Below are positions 31,901-44,650 of a DNA stretch of 60,000 bases, piece by piece. Numbering within the stretch: position 1 is the first letter of the stretch; every line of letters starts with the position of its first letter. Source of the stretch: Adiantum capillus-veneris (lineage: Eukaryota; Streptophyta; Polypodiopsida; Polypodiales; Pteridaceae); contig CM043963.1 of NCBI GenBank assembly GCA_014529385.2, forward strand, positions 77,305,412 to 77,365,411, given 5' to 3'. The notes under the pieces are model-generated. The model did no database searches. It was not told where the DNA came from and saw only the letters and a program-made list of their open reading frames with translations. The position numbers and the translations under genes are program-made.

Positions 31901-34117
31901 CATTGTTTTTTGAGCTTATAGTCTTTCTAGATCATTGGAACCTCATCATCTTTGATGGCTGCCAAATCCACTGTTCTAGCCTCTGCTTCAGCTTTTCTCT
32001 TTTGTTTGATAGATTTTACCACCTCATGCAATGTGCATTGAATGTTGTTGAGGCACAAAATCTTGAATGCAGTGGCCTCTATCACCACCCTCAAGCTCCT
32101 CTCACTAGGTAACAAAGACCAATACAAAGGGGCACCAGCTAGTCAATATGGTGGACTAGGACGCATTACACGAGTAAGCATTAGCAAACCAGGCATTCAC
32201 AAAAACACACATCAACGCATAGATAGCATATGTTTCCCCAAAATAAATATTTTCCTCAATGCCCCTCTCTTGCCACACACACACAATCTCCAATATTAGG
32301 AGCGTTCTTCTCCACGAAGATTGAGATCAACTACCACAAAACAAATCATAAGAAATCAATGAGACAAGAGACAACACAATAGAAAATAAACGCTTCAATT
32401 GAGAGGGAGAAGATGCACACAAAGTAGTGTAATGGGGTGGTGTAGGTTAGGTGGGTTATGGCATCCTTGTGAAGTGCTCTAGACATCTCCTGTTAGATGG
32501 AAAGGAGGGATATTTATACAAATTTGGAGAGGGTTGGGGATGCTCTAACCATGGTTGGGTTAGCATTTTCCATTAATCAAAATATGTACAATTTCAGCTT
32601 CTACACTCTTCCTCTTGACCAAAATGACTAAAAGATAAGGTGAGGAGAAGGTGAGGTAAACATTGGATGTTCTTATATTGCACATATTGAAGGGGATAGG
32701 GTTGGAGTGATTTTAGTTCTTGGAGGTAACTCATAGAGTAGAGTTTGCATCTCCTCTTACCATGCCATGAGTGTCTACAGGTGAGAGTAGCATGTTGTAT
32801 GTTTGTGAGACGGAGGGGATGACCAATTTGAACCATGATTTGTTAAGTTGAATATCCACCATTTTTTTGTAATTTCCTCCAAATCTCCACTTGAGCTCAT
32901 TATTATTTGTGAGTATGAGAATAGATGATGGTAAATGGTAGGTAGTGTAGGAGGAGTAGCTAGTAAGATACATAAGATGGAGAGAGAGATGGAGAGAGCA
33001 ATGGACAAAGAGGGGCAAATGTTGGTGGCTCCATAGAAAAAACAACTTTACTTGAAATCATTGTTTTGGCTATAACTTTCACTCTATTACTCCATTCGGT
33101 GCATTCTTTATATGTACAAATATGGCCAAGCATGCTATACATGACTTGAGGGTATCCTTGAACCAAAAATGTGGTGGTAAGGCTCCAAAAGAGGAATTGA
33201 GAAAGTGGGTGTCTTTATATACAAGTGGAGAGTGTAGGGTGAGAAAGAGCCAAACTAAAAAGTCTTTCCTTTGGGTCCCAATGATTTCAACCCCATCCTG
33301 CACTTGTTAGTAGGTGTAATTTAGTTAGTTCCAAGGAGGTGATGCAAGAGAATCAAATCTCCTATGGTGTGCATGCATCCTCTTTTCAATCCTCCCTGGA
33401 GTGTAGTGTGAAAACAGGGAATCTATAGGGTCCAGGTCACATGGTATTGTTTGAAGATTTTCATGTGTAACTAAAAAGGTGGAAAAAGGATAAAACCATG
33501 GATAACTATGAGTGATTGTCTTTGTGAATTATTCCAAAATATAATTTAGGAAAATATATATGTAAATAGAGTATAAAAGTGAATGATATGTGAGGCATGC
33601 TAGGTTTTCACATGCATGAGTGTTTTTTCTTTTCTACAAGAGCGTGAGACTGAAAGGATGAAGAATAAGAGGTAGATTAAGATAAAAGATAAAGTAAAAT
33701 TTGAAATTAAAATGTAAAATTAAAATATGAGCGATAAAAAGTTAAACGTGAAAATGGCAAGTGCAATTATTTTATATACAAGTTGGGGTAGAATATGCAA
33801 TTGTGGACTATCTAAAATGGGTAAATATATATAAGAGTTATCATGGTTTTCAAAAAATTCCGCCTTCATCGTTAGCCCTCCCCCAATCTTTGTGTCTATC
33901 GTTGTGAATTTCTCCTCCACTGCACTTGGCTCCTCCTACCTTGGCACAAAATTACAAAAAATCCACCCATTGTGCTCAAAATTCCCTTCACACCCACCAC
34001 TAGAAAAATGCTATCCTCTTAGTGTATTAGCAATCCCATTTCTAAATCTTGCCAGTTTGAGGCCAACCTCTCCCACCTCCCTAGGAGCCATTTGTAACAA
34101 CAAAGGGTAATATCTTT
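31901..34117. other. No gene resolved
   Basis: Several 60-104 codon frames occur (for example minus 33045-32731), but none has recognisable motifs. Some of this may be the gag/leader and LTR of the gypsy relic to the left, which would lie here on the minus strand. No repeat partner in the window confirms this. Confidence 0.35.
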
Positions 34118-35769
34118 GGTAACATCCGTAAAGATGTTATTCGAGGCATCAGATATCTATCTGAATTTATGTTTATGAATTTTATAGATGAGAAAAAGTA
34201 CTGGAAGTTTAGTATTCTGGAGAGAATAACCCAAATTTCCTAAGTGTCTTGATATATTATTGGTAGCCTCTTGTAGGGATGTGTTAAGTATTGTGAATTC
34301 CTTCCCAGATACCCGAGAATGTCCTGCTTTCCAAGCTAGGTTTTTGCAAATCAGAGATGGACAATTAGGGCTTTTATCCAGTCCTACTATGAACCAATTT
34401 TTTGATAGTTTTCAAAATTCAAGAGCTAGTTGTGGTGTAATCCAAGATCCATCTGTAGACAACCATTTACCAGGTACGTGTGAGATTTTTTGGAAGAAAC
34501 ATTTTTCCACCAATTTTGCTAAGTCTGGTAGGACTATCTTCTCCATTCGGAGAGAACTCACAAGGTCAGTTAAGCAGTTAAGTAAAGCTGATAAAGTGAG
34601 ATATGGGTTTTTGGGAAAGTTAGGAATGTGATTAAGCCCTTTAGCCATGATTTTTTGGAATGTGGTATTTTTAATGATGCTAAGATCAGAAGTACAAACA
34701 TGCATACCATACGTATCCAAGTCTTTGCAAAATGTGATAAACTTGTTACAGACACATTCAAGAATGTAGTTGTCAAAGAAAATCATTATTGTAGACCAAA
34801 TTTTTAATAGGTTGATGATACTTCAAGCCAATAAATACATTGTCAAGTAATTTGTGGCTACCAAAAAGTAAGTCAAAACACTTACAAAAAAGTATCTTAG
34901 GGTGTATCCAATCGAGAAGCTCATTTTGAAAGAGACAGTGTTCGTAAATATAATCTTTGCAAGGAGTTTTTTTGTTAAGATACCACCTTCAACATGGACT
35001 CACAACAACCTGCATATTCATCAATGATTATAAGTCAAGAAGGTGCCTGATTGGGGTGTTTCTGCCTCTTCCTCTAGTGTAGCTACAAGATTTTCCTCGA
35101 TTAGAGGAAGAGCTAGGAGTCAGAAATGAAGTAAAAGAGTTGGGAGTAGTAAGAGAATTAGGTCTTTTAGTGAGGGGGAGTCATCATCCTCAATAAAAGG
35201 CTTGAGTAAGCTAGTGATAATATTCACTCCTTTGTAATTAGCATAAGTCGTTAGATAAATACCATGTTCATCAGTCTTTAGTTCCTTCAAGATATCCAGC
35301 ATTAGCCCATGAAAGATGTTGAAAGCAATTTGAGCAATTACTATCTGTTTAGCTTGGCCGCCCAACCAAGAATAAATAAGGGAGAGATGAAAGTCCACCG
35401 GTTTTTCGGGGAAGAGTAGGTCCAAATGGTTGAGGATAAACCAAATGGCATGATCAAACCACATGATGTTGGATTCGTATGAAGCTTTAGGGTCAAGAAA
35501 CTTGCAAGCACATTTAACATAGGGTCAAAAAACATTCCAGATGGATTATGTGTAGAAATTTGGGTTACTTTTAACAAACTCCATGTTTCCCTTTGTACAA
35601 ATGTAGAGGCCTGTATTGGAAGGGCATTTAGAATGGTTGATGAGGTTGAGGTTGAAGGGGGTTGTCCACCTTTCAAAATTTGATAATTCCAAGCCTTGCG
35701 AGAGAGCAAGGGTCTGCAATATAGAAAATTGTTAGTAAGGCTATGACTACTTATGGTAGTAAGTAACAC
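34118..35769 (-). pseudogene. Reverse transcriptase relic, probably Penelope-like
   Basis: The minus strand from 35769 down shows two overlapping frames of 142 and 114 codons of unknown type, then a 124-codon frame with KGLNHIPNFPKNP. After a stop comes 'VGLDKSPNCPSLICKN' and finally 'LPVLFLIYKIHKHKFR' followed by a stop and ISDASNNIF. An 'L-x-x-G-L-x-x-I-P' box, a 'D-K-x...v-x-x-K' box and a 'L-P-x-x-Y-x-x-P-K-I-H-K...R' box, in that order, are the early RT landmarks of Penelope-like elements. Here the Pro of PKIHK is Tyr. The catalytic palm (A-C motifs) is missing because the sequence changes at about 34118. I saw no GIY-YIG endonuclease. The family call is inference. Confidence 0.5.
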
Positions 35770-36190
35770 AACATTTCTGACTTCATCCCAGAGAAGACGA
35801 TTTTCAAACGAGCAGCCATTGACTGAGTCCTCCCAACTAATACCTGAAGCGGGATTTCAAGAAGTAGAGATGGAGCAGATGTTGGACGCGTTCTTTGACA
35901 TGGATTCCAACATAGAAGGCGACAACATTGAACGCAGTACTGTGGACCAACCTCAGCTATCCCGTTCATATTGACGGCATGATAGCAACGAGAGGGCGAG
36001 ATGATGCAAAGTCTTTCATGCATGCCGCTCTACACTGGTACAAAAAAAATCTCAGTTCTCTGTACCGCATTGGCAATGCTTAATTTGCGGTCTGCTGTCT
36101 ACGGTTGGTCTAACGTCTCAGTCACAGAGCTTTTTAGATAAACATATTTTATCCTAAGCATGGTAAAGTGCAAATTACAGTTCATATAAA

Positions 36191-37532
36191 GTGATCAAAG
36201 GGCTGACTTGTTCATGTAACGACAGGTTGATGAATGATCAAATCTTGCCAGAAGGGAATCACATGCCCCCTACCCATCCAACCGCTAAAAAGCTTCTTAC
36301 TAATTTGGGCTTGGATTATCAGAAAATACATGCATGTCCTAATGATTGTATACTTTTTTGCAATGAGTATGCAAACATGGAACAGCGTCCCAATTGTGGA
36401 TCAAACAGGTACAGGGAGGACACACAAGGAAAATTTATCCCTGCAAAGGTCCTTCAACACTTTCCTATCATTCCAAGAATAAAGAGCATGTTCAAGTGTA
36501 AGTCCATAGCTGCTTTGATGACATGGCACTCAAATACTAGATCGATAGATGATGTTATGCGGGTACTTGCTGACTCTCGTACATGGAAGCACATAGAGGA
36601 AAGTTGGCCTACATTTAAGAACGAGCCTCAATGTATCCGCTTTGGTCTGGAAATGGACGGAGTAAACCCATTCGGATTACGGAGTTCATCATGGAGCACG
36701 TGGCCTATTTGTCTTGTTAATTATAATCTTCCACCATGGCTTGCTATCAAGAAGGGCCATTTGTTGTTGTCATTGATTGTCCCAGGAAAGTACAAAGCAA
36801 AGAACATGGACATCTATCTGGCACCACTTATAGAAGAGCTCCAAATCTTGTGGACAGGAATTGATGTGGTTGATATGTCTCAACCAATCGGACGACGGAA
36901 TGTACATGTGCAAGGCATTCTCATGTGGACCATGCACGATTGGCCAGGCTTCGGTGAATGCTCAGGTAAGTGCCTTTAAAACCCTCACACACATGTGATT
37001 CATGGCTATGTCAACGCTTTTTATATTTTAATTTTGTGATGTTTCAACCTTGAGTTACTCGGGAAATCATGCAAGTCCGAAATATGGTCCTCGACTTGGC
37101 TTTTGCCGCTTTGAGCATTTGAGCAAGACAGTTTACAAGGAGCATGGTAGATTTTTGCCTGAAGGACATGAGCTACGTGGACCAAACATATGCAAACATG
37201 AGATGCATCCACTAAAAGCGAGCGACTGGAAAAACATGTGGCTGGAGAGGGGAGATTGGATGCCACTTGGAATGAAAAGACTTTCTACTTTCCATGATCT
37301 CCCGTACTAGAGTGACCTGCTAATTAATCATTTGCTTGACCCAATGCACATCCTTAAGAATTTGGGGGAGATCATCTGGAAGACCATCACTGGAAAAAGG
37401 GAGAGCAAGGCCCAAAGAGATGACCTGTAGGCTGTGGGTCGAATGCCAGAGATGTGGCCTTGACTTAAACCCAATGGAAAGTGGCCTATGCCAAAAGGTC
37501 CATGGGTTCTGAGTGACGCAGAAGAGCAACAC
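36191..37532 (+). pseudogene. CACTA (En/Spm) TNP2-type transposase relic
   Basis: A 262-codon ORF (36191-36979) matches the TNP2/Transposase_21 domain: LPEGNHMPPTHPTAKKLLTN, IHACPNDCILFCNEY, VLQHFPIIPRIKSMF, LEMDGVNPFG, YNLPPWLAIKKGHLLLSLIV and MWTMHDWPGFGECSG. It ends at a GTAAGTG splice donor (36966). Further text resumes after a plausible intron: HGRFLPEGHELR (37140-37180), then 'LLDPMHILKNLGEIIWKTI' at about 37330-37385 with stops. Normal TNP2 text directly after 'SG' (W-x-T-K-G and a zinc motif) is missing. From 37533 the sequence becomes gypsy family A. Inactive. Confidence 0.85.
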
Positions 37533-39116
37533 ATCAAATGATCAATTTAATATGAGAAAATCATTTGGGTTGGGTAGGTATTAGATTTTATGACATTACC
37601 TCGCTCTTGAAATCATAGTTGTCCTCGACTATGAGGTAAAAGAGATAAAGCCTTAGTCATTATTCAATGTTGCTTAGCAGGTAGAGGATCCATTTTTACC
37701 CTACGACATCTTTCCAAGATGGATGAATAATCCATTTGGTGCTTGGGAGACATAGCTGTTGCAAGCATGTGTGATCTTTAGTCTATTTCATTCTCCAAAG
37801 TAGAGTGACAAATTCTACTTAGTGTTCGAGAGACGTCGTCATCACAAACATGATTCTAAGTATGCATACTATTTAAATTTGTGCACAATAAAAAGAGAAC
37901 TAGTCTTATAAGACAAAAACATTGGTCATTCATAAGAAATTTGTTTATTTGCTTACTCTATTGTAGCATTGTAAGCATTGACAAGGTTCATACTATCCTT
38001 AAGATGTATTCCTTGCATCCATCTAGCATCTTCAAAGGGGATACTCATCGACAACAAAGATCTTCCCATGTACCTTAAGTACCAAGGTACTTTTGGTCTT
38101 CCCTCTATGAAAGTTTTGCGTTTCCCGTAGAAGTATGGACAATATTATTGTACGCATACTCTACAAGAGGTAAGTACTTTTCTCATTGTGAGCATTGATC
38201 TACTTCGGTAACATAAGTATTTAGTAGATGAGTATTGTAAGATTGGCTATCTCACTTTGGCCCTCCGTTTGTGGGTGATAGGCCAAAGAGAAATTCAATC
38301 TTGTACCTAGATTTTCAAAGAGACATTTCCAGAAATTATTGGTCATTCTAGGATCTGTATTTGACACATTGGATATTGGTAATCCACGGTGTTTGAAAAT
38401 ATGTGATATGAAGAGAGTTGCCATTTGGTGTGCCTTAATAATCTTTTTGACAGGAATAAAGTGTGCTTGCTTGCTAAACCTGTTGACTATTGTCTATTCC
38501 CGTATTCCCATGGATAGACTTGGGTAATCCAAAGATAAAATCCATGGATATACTCTCCCATGGTGAATTTGGAATAGGAAATGGCTGGAGTAACCCAGGT
38601 TGCTTCCCTCTATCATACTTGGTCTTCTGACATACTACACATTTTAAAACATACTCTTGTATGTCCACTTTCATGGTAGGCCAATAGTAATACGTCTCTA
38701 CTCCTCGAAGAGTAGGTTGAATGCCTCTATGCCCCGCATAGGGAGGAGCATGGGATTCATACATGACTTTCTCACGAAGGGAGTGGGTAACACATAGCCT
38801 ATTGCCATGGAGAAGATAACCTATCCTACAAGGTGAATGGTTCCTCTTTCTTTCCCAAAGCAAGGGATGACATTACATCTTTAAAGTCAGGGTCAATAGC
38901 ATACTCATCTATAATAGAAGATAGATCATTGTGAGTTTCTATAGACACCGCATTAACTTTTGGTCTTCGTGATTGTGCATCGGCAACATCCGGATACTCC
39001 TTAAGCAATTTCCATGATGGCTTCCTTTGCAAGGAATTTTGAGTACCATCAAGTGCATCTACAATACGGGTAGTTCTTGTAATCGGCTCACACTCTCCCC
39101 TCATATGATAAGGCAA
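37533..39116 (-). mobile_element. Ty3/gypsy family A, LTR edge plus pol fragment
   Basis: On the minus strand, integrase is readable from 39116 down. It contains HAPPYAGHRGIQPTLRG with CVVCQ (the H-H-C-C zinc-binding head), then SPWESISMDFIFGLPKS (start of the DDE core). In another frame come DPRMTNNFWKCLF and NFSLAYHPQTEGQSE. The catalytic 'S-D-R-D-P' reads S-N-T-D-P, so the second Asp is lost. Non-coding text from about 38040 to 37585 matches 16087-16540. At 37584 begins the first roughly 50 bp of the LTR (TGTCATAAAATC), cut off at 37533 against the CACTA relic. Confidence 0.82.
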
Positions 39117-40353
39117 CCCTCTTTAGAATTGCAATATCATATCTACAAAAGAAGAATTTGTGGTTGAAAGTGTAGTAGATAATGGCAAAATGCCATTGCC
39201 GATGGTGCTCATACCAAGTCTAAAGAACTCAACTATTGTTGGCAAAAGTATGACCATGCATTAATCTCTATTAATTGGAATAAAATGCAATTAACAATTA
39301 AACATCAAGGATTCAAGTTGGCTATGGCTATGGTGTCTTCGAGCTTCTCAATGCTCAGTTGACTTGGTTATCTAATGCATTGCCCCTGTATTTCTCACCA
39401 ATCTTTCCACTCTAGGAAATTTTTAATACATTCTGACCACATGTCATATAGATTATTTATTATAGGTGCTCAAAAGGTGTACTTACACTTCTTTTATAGA
39501 AAAATTATGGATATTTTTCCAAGAAGGGAATTAAAAACCCCTCGTGCAAATGTAATTCTCCACTTTCAAATTTGTGTATGATTGAAATTGAGCAAGATTG
39601 TTGAGTATTGCAACACTAGTCTCATCTCCAAAATTATGAGGATTTTCATTACCAATGGGTTCTATAGGGTCTTCACATCTATGCATACCAAGTTGGGCTC
39701 AAAATCACTCGAAAACCCCAAGAAGTCCAACTTCTAAGCCTCAAAGCTAATTTTGGGCCTAACTTCTCATTAAGAGGTCCAAACTTACCAGAAATTGTTG
39801 AATAGCCTTGAAATAGCACGTATATCCAACTCCCATTGCCAAAATGCCATGCTATATACTGTTTTGGAAGGGGAAATTTTTCATCACTAAAGTGTTGGAA
39901 CCTGTCTGCTAAATCCCCTCATCAAATCTCAAACTCTTTGAACCAATAAATCATCAGAGATCACAGGATAAGACAATAATGTTTTATCCTCGAAATCACC
40001 TAAAGACTTCATGCACACCATCATGTGCATATGGATACTGGTCTAACATGTAAATTTTCACTTTCTACAAGTCTTGTGCATTCCCCTATGCCTATATACA
40101 TGTTTTGCATGACTATGTTAAATTTGAAGCTGAAAACAAGCACTAATTTCAAATTCTGGATTTTTGGGAGGCTAGTCATTACAAGAACACAATTTGGACT
40201 AGCAAGAACACCGTAAGGAACAAATCACTTAAAGGGATAGATAGCCGATCTCAAGTCATCTCACTTGCAAAGGACGTTTGACACTCCTCATCAAAGACAA
40301 CCGGCATGTTGAACAATAGTGTCATGGGACGACACGAGCTAGGAAGGGGAGGA
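39117..40353. other. No gene resolved
   Basis: No protein motif recognised on either strand. If the LTR candidate at 40354 is real, this should include the 3' part of its element, but no integrase or RNase H text is readable. Confidence 0.3.
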
Positions 40354-40700
40354 TGTTAGTAGCCAATAACACATGTCACTATGTGACCAAAGCAGGATTC
40401 ACAATTATAATTTTATTCTACGGTTGTATATGAGATCCTAGATTGGGGCTGATGGCTTCCAACTTGTAATTGGATTATTCAAGGAATTTAGTTTGCTAGT
40501 TTTTATGAGCCATATTGGCCAAAGGACCAAATTTTAACCATTGGCAAAGTATAAAGGCCAATGTTTGTAAATTTAATCTAAGTTTTGGATAAATGAAAGT
40601 GAACACTCTATCTTTCTGAGTACTCTATCTACCTTCTTGGTTCTCGTGCTCGTATCTCTCATGTGAAGTGATATTCAGAATTCGCAACTGGCATTTCCAT
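40354..40700 (+). repeat. Candidate gypsy-type LTR with TATA box
   Basis: AGGAAGGGGAGGA (40341-40353) is an excellent polypurine tract and is followed by TGTTAGTAGCC, a typical LTR start. A TATAAAGGCC box lies at 40551. The right end is not certain. No partner LTR was found, so this may be a solo or 3' LTR. Confidence 0.5.
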
Positions 40701-41458
40701 CACAGGTGAAAGCTCTTCAGCTCAATGTAAGTCTCTTGTGAAGTTTATGTGTATTTGGTATGGCTATCTTCTTCCCATCTTTGCTCCTTTTGCTTGATTT
40801 ATGCATCCATTTGGAATTTTAAGCATAGATAAAGCTATTGAGTGTATAAGACATTTAAATCGACTTGCTAAAAATAGGCCCTTGAAAATAGGCGTGATTT
40901 TTTTGAGTGTCAGATTGGAGACTTGAGACCATAGAGAGATTCTATGGTCTTGTCTACCATCCTAGCAAGTTTGGTTCCATTTGAAGCACTTTAGCTAAAT
41001 GAAACATGCATGTGTACTATAGCTGGAAGATTAGCTTTTCACTACTAAGCCGCTTTGTAAGTGTCGACGCTTGGAAAATTAGCCAGGAATCACTTATATG
41101 ATGCCCGTGTGTCGATTAAAAATTTTCCAAAAAAATAGAAAGGGTGTCGCTAAAAGCATTGCTAAGCGCGTCGCAAAGTGCGACACACATAGCGACGTTT
41201 GCAAATTGTAAAGCGTAACTCATGCATCAAAGTCGCTTAAGCGACACCTAGAACTCCAAAAAAGAAGCCCAAATTTGTTGCGGGAGTCACTTTTGCTCAC
41301 ATTGTGCTCTGAGCAAAGAAGAGGCTCCTGAAACTCTGAGGAAAGAGGTGCCCCCCCAACCCCCCATACTATTGGCTCCCCTCTACCCGCAAGCTCTCTC
41401 TCTCTCTCCATCTCTCTTCAACGGAGAGGTACATAGAATACAACCCCTTTTCTCGCGC

Positions 41459-41527
<69 letters not shown>

Positions 41528-41816
41528 AATGTTATATTAGGTGTCTTGAAAAGGCCAAAATGATCTATGAGACCATACTGATACAATCTTGGTGGATCTG
41601 ATACAATGTCTAAGTACAAAATAAAAATGAAATAAAGTGTAATGAAGTAAAAAACTAACATAATCATGATCATCAATGCCCAAGAAATCAGGATGTCCAA
41701 CATTAGGCATTGTCTGAGAAAGTATTGCATCGGTCACACTAAAGAGCTTCGTCAATGTGTGTCTCTATAAATAGTCATACTAGACATCTCCCATGTCATG
41801 CTAGAATAGTCTTGAT
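40701..41816. other. No gene; CACTA-like start and (GA)n
   Basis: At 41040 the sequence reads CACTACTAAGCCGC and is followed over 200 bp by several GCGAC/GTCGC motifs in both orientations, like subterminal repeats of CACTA transposons. A (GA)n array fills 41459-41523. ORFs across the array are artefacts. Confidence 0.4.
41459..41523. repeat. (GA)n microsatellite
   Basis: About 32 GA units, bordered on the left by a GCGCGC string and, further left, a CT tract near 41393-41417 that could pair with it. Confidence 0.95.
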
Positions 41817-42041
41817 TGTTGGGGTAAAGGCGCTACGCCTTTTGCCCGCCCAGACATCCAGTGTCCGACCGCCCGCCCACGTGTGTACATACCCTTATTC
41901 CTCATTACATATGAGAATAAGGAGCTCCTCATCTTTAGTCTTGTGAGGCTACTCTACCACACCTGCTTGTGCTCATCCCCCTTCCTTGCATGCACCGTAC
42001 CGTGCACGCATGCATGCATCTGTGCACACGCGCACTCATCA
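41817..42041 (+). repeat. 5' LTR of second copia-type copy
   Basis: TGTTGGGGTAAAGGCGC start and CACTCATCA end, with the same layout as 11029-11241 including an ATGAGAATAAGG block. Diverged but clearly the same family. Confidence 0.82.
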
Positions 42042-42043
42042 AT

Positions 42044-42055
42044 TGGTATCAGAGC
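42044..42055 (+). other. Primer-binding site of second copia-type copy
   Basis: TGGTATCAGAGC, two bases after the LTR end; initiator tRNA-Met type. Confidence 0.9.
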
Positions 42056-44325
42056 TACAGCTAGGCGGCGACGATGATCTCTCGGGTGGTGATGGAGTTT
42101 GGTGCTTGGCGACGTCGGATCGGAGGCGGTTCAACACGGAGTTAGAAAGTAGATCTCAGAGATCAAGGTAATAGGAGCTTACACTCCACCAGGGAAAAGG
42201 GGAGAGAGAGATCAAGTTTTTTGTGAGCTACGGACACTAAGAAGCAGGTCGCTCAGGTTTGTGGCAGCTTGACATCTGTTCAATATTTTGGCCATAACTT
42301 GAGCTAGGAAGCTCTAGTTTCAAAAGTTTTTTTTTATCAAAACTTAGATCTCTTCAAGATATACAATTCTGTAGAAGAAATTTTTTTCTGATTTGGAGTG
42401 CAAGTGGGTCAAAAATCCAAAAAACAGAGACTATGTTTTTCAAGATAGTTCGGTGTACAATTTCTTGGAGAGTGAAAGGAGATTGAGAGAAAGCGAACTA
42501 TGTGAGAACACATTGGCTACGTACGGGTGAGTAAGCCCGACGTTATCCGGCATTGACCCGAGTTCGATCTTCTAGCATCGTCTACGACCTCGAGCATTGA
42601 TGGCTCGGCTTGGTGCATCGGTTTCGATATTGAACAGGCAGCTATTCGACTAGCGCGCTTTCGTCTGACGGCGGAAGCCGACATCGACCGTTTTCTTGAC
42701 TTCGAGCACAAGCGGCCATAGCATTGTCACTTTCGTTCGGCGGTGGAAGACGGCTCCGACGGCCATCCCTGGGTTTACGACTTTGACGGTCATCTCCAGT
42801 TTCGGCTTTGGCAGCACATACCGACACATACGGCTCAGATGGATCATTCTAGAGCAGGTTCTTCCTTGAGCGCACACAACCCTTGGACAACGTTTTCGAT
42901 CAACGTGTTTACCGATCAATGAGGTAGTAGTTGCCAGTTCTTTGACAGTTTTGCTTACAAGTTGCGAGCAGCTTGTGTGGAGCACTAAAGAGCAGTTTTT
43001 GCACAGTTTGGTGCAGTTTTATGCTATGTATGCATATGTGGATACAACTTGAGTTGAGATAGCTTGCAGGTAGCAGATTTATAGGTTTACATGTGTTTTT
43101 GGCAGGTACACGTCCATAAAGCCACTCGATCAAGAGTGAGCTAGTTTGTCAGGCTTTTGGCAGCGTATGTAGACCATTTGTGGATCTGTTTACTAAGACA
43201 CTGTGTGTCTAGTTTTCATGCGATTTGGTGAGATTTTTTGAGTTTTTACTTAGTTTCCAGGGAAAACTCTGTCGGATTTTTCCCAGATTCTCACCATGGT
43301 TTGCACGTATTCACAGTTTACTCTCTGATGGTTTAGTGGTCAAGTTGACTCCCACTCTGGCAGTTTTCTGTAGTTTTTTGGCTTACGGTTTGCATTGAGT
43401 TTTGACTCATTTTGCAAAGGAATTTCTGTTAGTTTTTCCCCGTCTTCTCGCCATAAAAATTCGCAGTGTTATGCCATCTTGTACAGTGGTCGATATATTC
43501 CCACTTTGACAGTGATCGAGTGCTTACTCTCACTTTGACAGATTTTGACAGGTTTTGTAAGTTTGGACACAATTTGGTGTTCTTGTACCGACTCTCGTAG
43601 GAGTGAGGATTGTGATTGTGTATGCTTGTGTGGCTACAAATAGACAGTCACAGGTTTCACAGGTTTTTGCAGATATTTTGCAGGCAGTTAATCTTGTGGA
43701 TGGGTTTTGAGCTAGTTTGCTCTCTACTTGCATATATGGTTTGCGCTTTACGCTCAATTGAGCAGTTTGTCCCAGTTTATGCTTGCAGAGTTTGCAGATT
43801 GTGGAGTTGTTTTTAGGCATTTGAGCGTCAATTTTGATGCGATCGATCATGCTTTTCAACATTGTGTAGTGGTCAAGTTACCTCCCACTTTGTTGCCAGT
43901 TTGGCATGGTTTATGGTTGAGATAGTACTTGAGGTTTTGTTCAATTTACAGGGGAGATTTTGTCAGATTTTTCCCAGATTTCTCGCCATACTTTGTTGCT
44001 TAGCCATACATTTACGGTATGCTCATAGTGGTTACATGTTTCCTTTGATTTTGCTTCATGTTCTCACATCGACGCATATTTCGAGCGTGAGACTACAGCA
44101 TGCAAGTTGCAGGTTTTCATTATTGAGCTACTCGTTGGTTTATGCTTGATTAGCGTAGTATGTGGCTAAGCATAGTGAGAGCTTGACATGTGTCCATGTG
44201 CCCCTTGAAAAGGGGGTGCCCTTTGGGTGAGTGGAAGGTTAAGTCAAAGATTCCCCTAACTTTGGGGCTTTCCCCTTCCTTTGTAGGGTCTCTTTTTGGC
44301 TCAAGCACCTTACCCCCCATGCATG

Positions 44326-44530
44326 GGAAGCTTCTCAAGCACCTTCCTCATCAATCATGACAAGCACCTCAAGCACCTTAGTCAGCAAGCACGACAAGCA
44401 CCTCAAGCACCTTAGTCAGCAAGCACAACAAGCACCTTACTCATCAAGCATGACAAGCACCTTACTCATCAAGCATGACAAGCACCTCAAGCACCTTAGT
44501 CACCAAGCATGATAAGCACCTCAAGTTTGG
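44326..44530. repeat. CAAGCACCT-rich minisatellite
   Basis: Irregular tandem units built from CAAGCACCT, CAAGCACCTTA and CATCAAGCATGA phrases, about 18-37 bp each, repeat at least six times. It sits within LTR-like sequence of gypsy family A. Confidence 0.85.
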
Positions 44531-44650
44531 GCCAGGTTCCGACCTCAAGCGCAACCCTAGCTTGCCTAAGGTCTAAGGACTTTTAATACTAACCTTTGGA
44601 GGTCTTTAATGAAGCTAACCCTAAGGTTTTTAAGCTCCATTAGATGCACG

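Larger units (their letters stand above)
41817..44160 (+). mobile_element. Second copy of the 11-kb copia-type family, 3'-truncated
   Basis: Begins with an LTR (41817-42041) and a PBS, then about 2.1 kb of leader with no sustained ORF. The segment 43527-44010 matches 12226-12660 of the first element closely (same CTCTCTACTTGC, GAGCAGTTTGTCC and TTTTTCCCAGA blocks). The gag knuckle, protease and 3' LTR are missing: at about 44160 the sequence changes to gypsy family A. Within the leader, phrases such as TTTTTCCCAGATT...CTCACCAT recur near 43280, 43435 and 43970, hinting at internal repeats. Confidence 0.75.

Noticed and set aside
32594-33310. Several 62-104 codon minus and plus ORFs
   Set aside because: No motif, both strands equally open, no partner copy; not called.
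35753-35974. 73-codon plus ORF as the start of the CACTA transposase
   Set aside because: It is antisense to the start of the Penelope-like reading and shares no CACTA landmark; the relation could not be decided.
41383-41730. 115-codon minus ORF
   Set aside because: Its middle third is translated (GA)n; the rest has no recognisable content.
44326-44530. CRISPR-like array
   Set aside because: Repeats are irregular, spacers are themselves repeats, there are no cas genes and the genome is eukaryotic.
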